From Paenibacillus alginolyticus DSM 5050 = NBRC 15375 (GTDB lineage: Bacteria > Bacillota > Bacilli > Paenibacillales > NBRC-103111), in contig NZ_AUGY01000017.1 in the NCBI RefSeq assembly GCF_000422905.1, positions 1 to 64,000 on the forward strand: DNA of 64,000 bases, given 5' to 3'. Within the stretch, counting starts at the first letter, position 1, and every line of letters starts with the position of its first letter. The position numbers and the translations under genes are program-made. The notes under the pieces are model-generated. The model saw nothing but the letters and a program-made list of their open reading frames with translations. It was not told where the DNA came from and did no database searches. Positions 26,471-34,295 of this stretch are shown piece after piece.

Positions 26471-27472
26471 TCATCGTGTAAATAAATCATGCTCCAGTCT
26501 CCCATGCCAGGTACTCGGATTAGAGCCTATCTCTTTCTGCACCCATTCGTCGTTATACACGGTGTTCAAGTAACGCTCGCCTCGATCTGGTAAAATGGCG
26601 GCACAAACCGCTCCCTCAGGGATGCTCCCGCTCATTTTGCGTATCGCGGAAACAACGCCTCCCGACGAGGCCCCCGCCAAAATCGCTTCACTGCGCACCA
26701 AAGCGCGGCAGCCTTCCACGCAGTCCAAGTCTGACACGTACATGACAAGGTCCGCTACTTCATGCTTATACAGACTCGGTACTATTCCGGCGCCGAGTCC
26801 TGGGAACCTTCTCGAACCTTTTTCCCCGCCAAAAATGACACTGCCTTCCGCATCCACAGCAACAATTTGTGTGGGCCACCCGCGGCTTCGGATGTATTCC
26901 ATACACCCTCGTATCGTCCCGCAAGAGCTTACACCGCAAAATAAATAGTCAATCGGTCCCAATTGGTCCCCGATTTCTGACATGGTCGTCTCCATATGTG
27001 CCTTGGCATTGTCTGGACTCCCATACTGATTGGTCCAATAAGCATTCGGTATTTGTCCAACCAGCTCACCTACTCTGCGAATCCGCGCCGGCAAGAATTC
27101 ACCAGTCTCCGCATCCGGTTCCGTAACAAGATCGATTTCTCCATGGAAGCTGCGGATAATCTGCTTATGCTGCTCGGTTGTGCGGGGATCCACCACACAG
27201 ATGAATCGCAGTCCCAGATAACAGCATAGCTGTGCAAGACTAATCGCCAAATTACCTGAACTCGATTCGATAATGACGCTGTCGCTGGTAACTTCACCGC
27301 GTCGTATCGCTTCTCGCAGCATAAAGAGTGCTGGCCTATCCTTCGCGCTGCCGCCCGGATTCATCCACTCCATCTTCCCGTAAACCTCGAATGGCTGATT
27401 TTTGAACAAACGCCCAAGTCGTATGAGCGGCGTGCCACCGATCGCTTCAATAATACCTCCTTCAAGCTGCAT
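26471..27472 (-). CDS. PLP-dependent cysteine synthase-like enzyme, SbnA type
   Basis: A 333-residue fold-type II PLP enzyme. The PLP Lys lies in MNPGGSAKDRPA, the substrate Ser loop in IIESSSGNLAISLAQ, and the phosphate loop in GVSSCGTIRG. NPGGSAKDRPA and the ending GERYLNTVYNDEW are closer to SbnA (N-(2-amino-2-carboxyethyl)-L-glutamate synthase, 2,3-diaminopropionate pathway) than to CysK, but an SbnB partner is not adjacent. ATG CAG is eight bases from AGGAGG; the ATG two codons earlier is too close. It could still be an O-phosphoserine or O-acetylserine sulfhydrylase. Confidence 0.75.
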   Translation of the reverse strand: MQLEGGIIEAIGGTPLIRLGRLFKNQPFEVYGKMEWMNPGGSAKDRPALFMLREAIRRGEVTSDSVIIESSSGNLAISLAQLCCYLGLRFICVVDPRTTEQHKQIIRSFHGEIDLVTEPDAETGEFLPARIRRVGELVGQIPNAYWTNQYGSPDNAKAHMETTMSEIGDQLGPIDYLFCGVSSCGTIRGCMEYIRSRGWPTQIVAVDAEGSVIFGGEKGSRRFPGLGAGIVPSLYKHEVADLVMYVSDLDCVEGCRALVRSEAILAGASSGGVVSAIRKMSGSIPEGAVCAAILPDRGERYLNTVYNDEWVQKEIGSNPSTWHGRLEHDLFTR

Positions 27473-27619
27473 AGGCATTCCCTCCTTCACGTATAAAAGA
27501 TTTTTTTAAAACAACCGATAATCCAGGCACTACTAACTACATATCCTATGCGTTTTGTCCTGCCTTATTTCTTTATTCATAACTTAGATGTCACAAAACT
27601 TGGCCTGGTATTTACAATA

Positions 27620-27660
27620 CAAAAAAGCCCAGTTCCTGCTTTTTAGCAAGAACTGGACTT
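27620..27660 (-). terminator. terminator of the ABC-2 exporter operon
   Basis: A 16-bp stem with wobble pairs (27625-27640 with 27645-27660), a TTTT/AAAA loop and six T on the minus strand, twelve bases past the permease stop. Confidence 0.88.
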
Positions 27661-27672
27661 TTCCATTTACTT

Positions 27673-28461
27673 TTAAGATCCCGCGCCGCGGTACCGTTTC
27701 ACACCAATATTCCAAATTGTAATACCAAAAATGCTGAAAGCAATACCAACAACCGGTGTTAGCAAAGCGAACCACTTCCAGTTCACTGGATCGATGAAAT
27801 AAGCGGCCGGATAGAAGCCGACGAACGCAAAAGGCAAAATCCACGTCAAGATCGTTCGGAGCAGTTTATTGTAAATCGTAGCCGGATATCGTCCATAGTT
27901 CTGGATGTTCCAAATCAGCGGCAGAATACCTGTCGGCGCATCAGAGTAAAAGGCCAGCGACGTCAGCGAGATGTATACACCTGCATAAATGAGAATCGAT
28001 CCAATCACCAGTACAATAAAGACCAGCGGATCATGCCAATGGAACGGGATTCCGAGCTTAACCCAGGAATAGATCATGACAATCAGACCTGCTAATGCGC
28101 TAAATAGTGAAGATGGACTCAGGTTTTCGAGCATCAATTGCCATAGATTATAGGCGGGACGCGTCAGGATGCGGTCCATCTCCCCTTTGACAATATAACG
28201 TTCACTGAATCCCCATAAGTTAAAAAAAGTGATGAATATGCCATATGGAATCATAAAATAACCGTAAATGAACAAAATTTGTTCTTGATTCCAGCCGCCA
28301 AGCGATTGTGTTTGCAAAAATACGACGAGAATGAAGAATAGATTCAAACCATTGAACATCAAGTCGGAAAGAACGTCAATCCAGAAATCGGATCGGTAGG
28401 TGAGGCGTGTTTTCATGTAATTTTTCAAATATTCTACAACTAGGGAGACATAAAAACTCAT
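27673..28461 (-). CDS. ABC-2 type transporter permease (second subunit)
   Basis: A 262-residue protein with six predicted membrane helices, of the ABC2_membrane_6-like family (DUF990). It pairs with the 264-residue permease immediately upstream, three bases away, and the ATPase before that. GGGGGG precedes the ATG. Two unequal permeases plus one ATPase is the usual set; substrate unknown. Confidence 0.85.
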   Translation of the reverse strand: MSFYVSLVVEYLKNYMKTRLTYRSDFWIDVLSDLMFNGLNLFFILVVFLQTQSLGGWNQEQILFIYGYFMIPYGIFITFFNLWGFSERYIVKGEMDRILTRPAYNLWQLMLENLSPSSLFSALAGLIVMIYSWVKLGIPFHWHDPLVFIVLVIGSILIYAGVYISLTSLAFYSDAPTGILPLIWNIQNYGRYPATIYNKLLRTILTWILPFAFVGFYPAAYFIDPVNWKWFALLTPVVGIAFSIFGITIWNIGVKRYRGAGS

Positions 28462-28464
28462 GTG

Positions 28465-29259
28465 TTAACCCCCCTGTACGAATAGACGCGTTTTGGATTT
28501 AACCCACAGGACATAGATCGGGATAATTAAGACCAGGAACCACAGCACTTGGACGCCAAGGTTTTGGAATATCGCAGTGCCTGTAATTTTTCCTGTGAAC
28601 ACAGCGCTCGGTAGGTAAGTAATCGCTTGAAAAGGCAGCCACTCCAAGACCGATTTGGACCATCCCGGGAAAAAGGAGATCGGAATAATTAAACCGGAGA
28701 ACAGGTCGACCGCAACGCGCTTCATGCGCATCAGACCTTCGTTATTTTCCAAGAAAAAAGCGAATAATCCTGTAATGATATTAAGCTGCGTGTTAATCAG
28801 AAAGCTGAGAAACAACATCACGAAGTAGATAACCCACAGGCTTGGATCGGTTGGGAACTGAATGGGCAAGAGTAGCCATATGAAGATCATTCCCGGTGTC
28901 GTGAAGAGAATCAGACGGAATACGCCCTCTCCCAATCCTTGCATCATTTTCACAAAAACGTAGTTATAAGGACGAATGAATTGGATCGCTACACTGCCGT
29001 CACGAATTTCGCTGGCAATCTCACGATCTAAGTTATTGAAGTAAAAAGCGCGCCCCATCCAAGAAATGGCCACATAAGTCGTCATCTGACCTAGCGTCAG
29101 GCCGCCGATTATAGCTTGCTCACCATAAATTGCTTTATATACAAAATAATAAGAACCAATATTGAGTGCATAGATCAAAATGCCGCTGTAATAATTAACA
29201 CGGTAAGCGAGCATCATGAGAAATCGCATGCGGATTACTTCTAAATAAGCACTAAGCAT
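28465..29259 (-). CDS. ABC-2 type transporter permease (first subunit)
   Basis: A 264-residue, six-helix protein of the same superfamily as the next gene. Its ATG (MLSAYLEVIRMRF) overlaps the last eight bases of the ATPase gene and uses AGGGAG within that gene as a ribosome-binding site, so translation is coupled. Confidence 0.85.
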   Translation of the reverse strand: MLSAYLEVIRMRFLMMLAYRVNYYSGILIYALNIGSYYFVYKAIYGEQAIIGGLTLGQMTTYVAISWMGRAFYFNNLDREIASEIRDGSVAIQFIRPYNYVFVKMMQGLGEGVFRLILFTTPGMIFIWLLLPIQFPTDPSLWVIYFVMLFLSFLINTQLNIITGLFAFFLENNEGLMRMKRVAVDLFSGLIIPISFFPGWSKSVLEWLPFQAITYLPSAVFTGKITGTAIFQNLGVQVLWFLVLIIPIYVLWVKSKTRLFVQGG

Positions 29260-30307
29260 GAGATGCGACTCCCTCTGGCTGCGGCACTTCATCTTGACGC
29301 TTCACATCGGCTGAGCCGGCTTTATAAATTTCACGGACGATATCATCCGTATTCGTTTCATTGATTTTGATATCTTGGATTTGCAAAACGCCGACTACGC
29401 GGCTAAGTACCTCAGAAACATTGGCGCGTTCATGCGGTATGAACACTTTGGCGGACAGCTCATTTTCAAGCTGCCAAGCAACATCTAGGCCCCGCGTAAG
29501 CTCTTGAAGACGAGCCAATGTGGTAGGATGCTCAAATTGCAGCACGACTTCTTTGCCTTTGCCCCATTTCACCTTCAGCTCTTCGAGTCCGCCATCATAA
29601 ATAATACGGCCATCATCGAGCATGATAACACGAGAACACAATGCTTCAATATCCTGCAGGTCATGCGTTGTAAGCAAAATCGTCGTTTCGTAACGCTGAT
29701 TAAGCGATTTGAGAAATTCGCGGATTTCTGTTTTCACTACGATATCAAGACCAATGGTCGGTTCATCGAGGAACAGAATCGCTGGATTATGAATGAGGGA
29801 AGCGGCTAACTCACAGCGCATCCGCTGACCTAGACTTAGCTTACGAACGGGACGTGATAACAAATCGGATAATTGCAGACGATCCACGAGCTCGTCGAGA
29901 CGCTTTTTGTAATCAGCTTCCGACACGCGATACACCTTTTTCAAGAGTTGAAAGGATTCGACAACACCAATATCCCACCAGAGTTGGCTGCGCTGACCGA
30001 AAACGACACCGATTCCGGCTACGAATTTCTCACGCTCTTTAAATGGTACGAAACCATTGACTTTGATATATCCTGATGTAGGTACTAGAATACCCGTCAG
30101 CATTTTAATGGTAGTAGACTTGCCGGCTCCATTTTCACCGATATATCCACAAATTTCGCCCTTAGGAATTTGAAAGCTGATGTCTTTCACAGCTGTAATT
30201 TGCTTATATTCTCTTTGAAACAAATCTTGAAATGCGCCCTTTAAACCCCCGCGGCTCTGCTGAACTTGAAATTCCTTGCGCAGATCTTGAACATCAATCG
30301 CTAACAT
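29252..30307 (-). CDS. ABC transporter ATP-binding protein (ABC-2 exporter)
   Basis: A 351-residue ATPase. Walker A is GENGAGKST, the Q-loop region GVVFGQRSQLWWD, the signature KLSLGQRMRCELAASL, Walker B AILFLDEPTIGLD and the H-loop LLTTHD. The GQRSQLWWD motif is typical of the ATPases that partner DUF990 permeases. A C-terminal extension of about 80 residues follows. ATG at 30305-30307 with AGGAGGT six bases ahead is preferred over a frame 15 codons longer. First gene of a three-gene operon divergent from the LCP gene. Confidence 0.92.
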   Translation of the reverse strand: MLAIDVQDLRKEFQVQQSRGGLKGAFQDLFQREYKQITAVKDISFQIPKGEICGYIGENGAGKSTTIKMLTGILVPTSGYIKVNGFVPFKEREKFVAGIGVVFGQRSQLWWDIGVVESFQLLKKVYRVSEADYKKRLDELVDRLQLSDLLSRPVRKLSLGQRMRCELAASLIHNPAILFLDEPTIGLDIVVKTEIREFLKSLNQRYETTILLTTHDLQDIEALCSRVIMLDDGRIIYDGGLEELKVKWGKGKEVVLQFEHPTTLARLQELTRGLDVAWQLENELSAKVFIPHERANVSEVLSRVVGVLQIQDIKINETNTDDIVREIYKAGSADVKRQDEVPQPEGVASHA

Positions 30308-30496
30308 GAACTTACCTCCTGTCTGTGTAGACTCGGCTACATATAATGGCAAAGATCGCCTTAACTTGCTATCGAAGTTTCATAACATCTATAATATGGA
30401 TCATAAAGATGAATTGTACAACACACTCATGATACATGAATTCTGTAAGAAAAAAAAGTACAGATTACCTCTATCTACGAAAGGAGCACTGAACCT

Positions 30497-31534
30497 TTGC
30501 GAATCATAAAACGAACCTTGCTCCTGATCGGCTTGCTGCTTATGGTGGTAGCTGGTTATTATTCCTATTCTTTCTATAATTTCGCGAACAATATCTCCCA
30601 TAAGTCGGACAAACCACAAGGCAGTGGCGGTACCATGATTGCCCAGAGCATTAAAGATAAAGGAGATAAATTTATCCCACCCAAATGGGAAGGCAAACAG
30701 CGAGTCAACATTTTACTTCTAGGCGGAGATTCGCGTGGGATGACGAAGAATGAGCTGCCCCGCTCAGACAGTATCATGCTGGCATCGATTGATCCCGTGA
30801 CTAAGAAGGCCCACCTTTTCTCTATCCTTCGAGATACATATGTGAAGATCCCAGGTGAAGGCGAAGATCGTATTAACACAGCCATCACCTTAGGCGGTCC
30901 GAATTTAGCGATGAAAACGGTCAGCGATTTGCTCGGCATCCCTATTCAGTATTATGTTTATACCGACTTTAAAGGGTTCATTGCACTTATTGATGCCGTT
31001 GGCGGGATTGATATTGACGTCGAGAAAGATATGAAATATTCGGACTCGGAAGATGATCATGTGTATGATATTAATTTGAAAAAAGGGCTTCAGCATCTCG
31101 ATGGCAAAACGGCTTTGCAATATGTACGCTTTCGACATGATGCTTTGTCCGACTTCTCGCGTACGGAACGTCAACGGAAGTTCCTAACAGCGGTCGCACA
31201 AAAAATGCAAGCAACCTCTTCCTTAATTAAGCTGCCAAGAATTCTAAATTCCATCGATCCTTATATCGATACGAACCTCAGCGTGACGGATATGCTGAAG
31301 CTCGGTACTCTTGGTTATGAGGCAAAAGCTGACGGAATCGTCAGCTCCCAATTACCGCCATCCGATCTGCTAATCGAGAAAAACGTCCGCGGCGCCGCTG
31401 TCATTACGGCGAATAAAGAGAAGCTGCAGCTTTATGTGAAGGACCTTTTTGCAGGGAAGGCAGAGGCTGACTCTGGTCCTACGAAGCCATCGCCTTCGCC
31501 TACACCGAAGTCTTCGGTGAAGACGACGAAGTAG
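30497..31534 (+). CDS. LytR-CpsA-Psr (LCP) family cell-wall polymer transferase
   Basis: A 345-residue membrane-anchored enzyme that attaches wall teichoic acid or other anionic polymers to peptidoglycan. One N-terminal helix (about 5-25), then an LCP domain with NILLLGGDSRG, PRSDSIMLASIDP, SILRDTYVKIPG, DRINTAITLGGP and QYVRFRHDALSDFSRTERQRKF; the Asp/Arg residues that bind pyrophosphate are present. The tail is proline/serine/lysine-rich and low complexity. The start is TTG with AAAGGAG ten bases upstream. The 189-base region before it is shared with the divergent ABC operon and shows no clear promoter. Confidence 0.93.
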   Translation: MRIIKRTLLLIGLLLMVVAGYYSYSFYNFANNISHKSDKPQGSGGTMIAQSIKDKGDKFIPPKWEGKQRVNILLLGGDSRGMTKNELPRSDSIMLASIDPVTKKAHLFSILRDTYVKIPGEGEDRINTAITLGGPNLAMKTVSDLLGIPIQYYVYTDFKGFIALIDAVGGIDIDVEKDMKYSDSEDDHVYDINLKKGLQHLDGKTALQYVRFRHDALSDFSRTERQRKFLTAVAQKMQATSSLIKLPRILNSIDPYIDTNLSVTDMLKLGTLGYEAKADGIVSSQLPPSDLLIEKNVRGAAVITANKEKLQLYVKDLFAGKAEADSGPTKPSPSPTPKSSVKTTK

Positions 31535-31680
31535 TAAGAGATTTGGGATGCTGAGGCTGATGATGCTCCGGAATGGCGGGAACCGCTGGATTAAGGATGA
31601 GAAACATCGTTATGGTGACTGGACGAAATCTAAGCTAGTTGGTTAGAATGTACGAAGATAATAAATCAATTGTGATTCTA

Positions 31681-31732
31681 TGCCTCTACTTGGCTATAGG
31701 GCTTAGCGCCCTTCGAGTAGGGGCTTTTTGTA
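31681..31732 (+). terminator. terminator between LCP and hemL-like genes
   Basis: GCCTCTACT pairs with AGTAGGGGC, with an inner GGGC/GCCC stem, followed by TTTTTG. It ends 42 bases before the aminomutase start. The rest of 31535-31680 shows no gene. Confidence 0.8.
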
Positions 31733-31774
31733 AGACGATAAACGACTACATAGTGTAAAGGAATGATACTTCTT

Positions 31775-33121
31775 ATGGAACGCAAACTATCCGAGCAGTT
31801 ATATCAAGAAGCACTGAAACATATCGTTGGCGGGGTCAACAGCCCTTCCCGCTCATTCAAAGCCGTCGGCGGCGGCGCGCCCGTCTTCATGAAGCGTGCG
31901 CAAGGCGCGCACTTCTGGGATGTAGACGGGAATCGCTTCATTGATTACCTCGCCGCCTATGGCCCTATCATTACCGGTCACGCGCATCCGCACGTGACCG
32001 AGGCGATTTGCCGCGCCGCACAGAACGGCACGCTGTACGGCACCCCGACCGAACTCGAGATCGAGTTCGCCAAAATGCTGAAGTCGGCGATTCCTTCGCT
32101 CGACAAAGTGCGCTTCGTCAACTCCGGCACAGAGGCCGTGATGACGACGATTCGCGTGGCGCGCGCCTATACGAAGCGCACGAAGATCATTAAATTTGCC
32201 GGGTGCTATCACGGCCACTCGGATCTTGTACTGGTGGCGGCCGGCTCCGGGCCGTCCACGCTTGGCACGCCGGACAGCGCGGGCGTACCTGCGAGCATCG
32301 CGCAAGAGGTCATCACGGTGCCGTTCAACGACATTCCGGCACTCGAAGCCGCGCTTGCGCGTTGGGGTGAAGAAATTGCCGCGGTGATGGTGGAGCCCAT
32401 CGTCGGCAACTTCGGCATGGTCATGCCCCATGCCGGCTACCTCGAGCAGCTCTGCGCAGCTGCTCGCAGACACGGTGCCCTCGTCATCTACGACGAGGTC
32501 ATCACGGCGTTCCGCTTCCATTACGGAGCGGCACAGACCTACCCCGGCCTCCCGCTCGTGGAGGGCGGCACTTCCGAGGCGGCGGCGCGCTTCGCCGCCG
32601 TGGAGCCGGACCTTACGGCCCTCGGCAAAGTGATCGGCGGCGGACTGCCGATCGGTGCCTACGGGGGCCGCAAGGCCGTGATGGAGCAGGTCGCTCCGCT
32701 CGGACCTGCTTATCAAGCCGGCACGATGGCGGGGAACCCCGCCTCCATCTCGGCCGGCATCGCCTGCTTGGAGGTGCTCCAGCAGGCCGGTGTCTACGCC
32801 AAGCTTGAGCAGCTTGGCGCAACGCTTGCCGGCGGAATCGCAGAATCCGCCGCAAGGCACGGCATCGCCTTGATGCTTAATCGCATCGGCGGCGCTTTCT
32901 CTACCCACTTCTGTGACCATCCCGTCACGAACTATGACGAAGCACAAGATACCGACGGCGAACGCTTCGCTGATTTCTTCCGACTTATGCTGGAGCAAGG
33001 CATTAACCTCGCTCCATCCAAATACGAGGCATGGTTCATGACCATCGCCCACACCGAAGACGACATCGCGCAGACGCTCGATGCCGTTGACCAAGCGTTC
33101 AAAACCATGAAAATGCGCTAA
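31775..33121 (+). CDS. hemL: glutamate-1-semialdehyde 2,1-aminomutase
   Basis: A 448-residue class III aminotransferase making 5-aminolevulinate for haem. PLP Lys lies in [33 protein letters not shown] and the substrate-gating [13 protein letters not shown] match HemL/GsaB. It stands alone, without hemA, hemB or hemC, so it is probably the second, unlinked copy (GsaB type). MERKLSEQ is taken as start; an ATG four codons earlier is too close to AAAGGA. The middle of the gene (about 31850-32850) is much richer in G+C than both ends and both neighbours. Confidence 0.93.
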   Translation: MERKLSEQLYQEALKHIVGGVNSPSRSFKAVGGGAPVFMKRAQGAHFWDVDGNRFIDYLAAYGPIITGHAHPHVTEAICRAAQNGTLYGTPTELEIEFAKMLKSAIPSLDKVRFVNSGTEAVMTTIRVARAYTKRTKIIKFAGCYHGHSDLVLVAAGSGPSTLGTPDSAGVPASIAQEVITVPFNDIPALEAALARWGEEIAAVMVEPIVGNFGMVMPHAGYLEQLCAAARRHGALVIYDEVITAFRFHYGAAQTYPGLPLVEGGTSEAAARFAAVEPDLTALGKVIGGGLPIGAYGGRKAVMEQVAPLGPAYQAGTMAGNPASISAGIACLEVLQQAGVYAKLEQLGATLAGGIAESAARHGIALMLNRIGGAFSTHFCDHPVTNYDEAQDTDGERFADFFRLMLEQGINLAPSKYEAWFMTIAHTEDDIAQTLDAVDQAFKTMKMR

Positions 33122-33159
33122 TATGCTTCTCTTGTGTATCTGTTTCGGATTATGGGTTT

Positions 33160-33350
33160 GATATTAGAGGTTAGGTGTTTGAGGTTAGGTGTTATGGGTA
33201 TGGTATTACGGGTTTGGTAGAAGGGTTAGATGTTACAGGTTTGGGGTTTGGGGTTTGGGGTTTGATGTTTGATGTTTGATGTTTGATGTTTGATGTTTGC
33301 TGTTTGCTGTTTGCTGTTGGTCTTTGCTGTTTGGTGGTTTGATGTCATGG
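33160..33350 (+). repeat. heptanucleotide tandem repeat
   Basis: The exact block is TTTGGGG three times (33240-33260), TTTGATG five times (33261-33295) and TTTGCTG three times (33296-33316). Degenerate 7- and 14-base repeats flank it (GAGGTTAGGTGTT twice at 33167-33193). The three blocks keep phase and differ at two positions, so they look like stepwise expansion of successive variants. No coding role is seen. Confidence 0.9.
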
Positions 33351-33410
33351 CAAAGTATTACGGGTTACACAAACTAGGACGAACTACTGAACAACATGCC
33401 CCCACCCCAA

Positions 33411-33540
33411 TCTCCATTGGACAAAATCCAATGAAATCGACCTAAACACCCTAAAATCACAGATTTCATTGGAAAAAATCCATTGAAATCTGTGATTTTA
33501 CACTTTTTAAGGCACTTCCATTGGATTTTCTCCAATAGAA
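33411..33540. repeat. phased palindrome array B (three units, TTCCATTGGA-type arms)
   Basis: Three palindromes have 5-nt loops: CATTGGA-CAAAA-TCCAATG (33415-33433), TTTCATTGGA-AAAAA-TCCATTGAAA (33464-33488) and TTCCATTGGA-TTTTC-TCCAATAGAA (33516-33540). Loop centres are 33424, 33476 and 33528, exactly 52 bases apart. The middle unit extends outward into a stem of about 22 bp, from 33452 to 33500. Confidence 0.75.
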
Positions 33541-33556
33541 CCATTTGATCACCTGA

Positions 33557-33715
33557 TAGATGCTCCTGCTCCTGCTCTCGCCCTTGCACTCGTTCTTGCT
33601 CTGCTCTTTGCTCTTGCTCTCGCCCTTGCACTCGCCCTTGCTCTTGCTCTTGCTCTTGCTCTTGCTCTTGCTCTTGCCCTTACCCTTACCCTTACCCTTA
33701 CCCCTGCTCTGCATC
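33557..33715 (-). repeat. hexanucleotide tandem repeat
   Basis: On the plus strand variants of GCTCTT/GCTCCT/GCCCTT run into six regular GCTCTT units (about 33629-33664) and then CCTTAC units (about 33673-33700). The unit length of six keeps all three minus-strand frames open and gives dipeptide repeats such as KS/KG or RA/RV. These are repeat artefacts, not convincing genes. The stretch 33716-34187 beyond it is A/T-rich with a cre-like site and no gene. Confidence 0.88.
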
Positions 33716-33882
33716 TCATCTTATCCACAATCACAACAACTTCCCTAACCTCAAACAGCCCCAACTCCTACTATTACATGTCCCAGAAACGAACTATGAT
33801 CCTATATGGATTGTAGTTCGTTCGTATTTTAAGAGTACCCCAAGCCATGAAAAATATGGTTTTATTCACCAGTATGCAAAAA

Positions 33883-33897
33883 AGGTAACGCTTACAT
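33883..33897 (-). promoter_or_regulatory. cre-like site (CcpA) upstream of gltB-like gene
   Basis: The minus strand reads ATGTAAGCGTTACCT, which satisfies the full WTGNAANCGNWNNCW pattern. It lies about 250 bases before a possible promoter (TTGCAT-N17-CATATT near 34131) and 400 before the gltB start. A 15-mer match of this degeneracy can occur by chance. Confidence 0.4.
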
Positions 33898-34295
33898 TTG
33901 TGTTTTCGATCTGCAACTATTGTCGGATGAACTTTTTCATGCTATTCTAAGATTACTTTTACCCTTTTCGCGAAATGTCTTGTTTTCACAGTATTTTCCT
34001 AGAAAGTTAGGGCATGATTGACAAATTCTTTGCAGATTTTTGTGTGTAATGCCTTACTTTAAAACAGGTCGATTAGAGCCTCATTTCGAGGGGATTATTT
34101 CCTTGAAATTGGTATGCTATTCAATAATATTGCATTTTTATTCATATTCTTGCATATTTCGGTTTTGACCCTTTTGCGGGTAATTCCTTGAAAATGCTAG
34201 GGTTGCGGGCTCATCAATGCCAGAATGCAAGAAGCGTAGTGCAAGAGGAGTTTAAATATGTATGGGAGGTGACGGTCAGGCGACTGACCAGAGCA

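Noticed and set aside
31853..33094. 413-codon frame antisense to hemL
   Set aside because: Shadow of the G+C-rich hemL sequence; the sense frame has all catalytic motifs, the antisense product has none.
33466..33764. Minus-strand frames encoding KS/KG and RA/RV dipeptide repeats
   Set aside because: Produced by the hexanucleotide array, which keeps all three frames open; no ribosome-binding site or conserved part.
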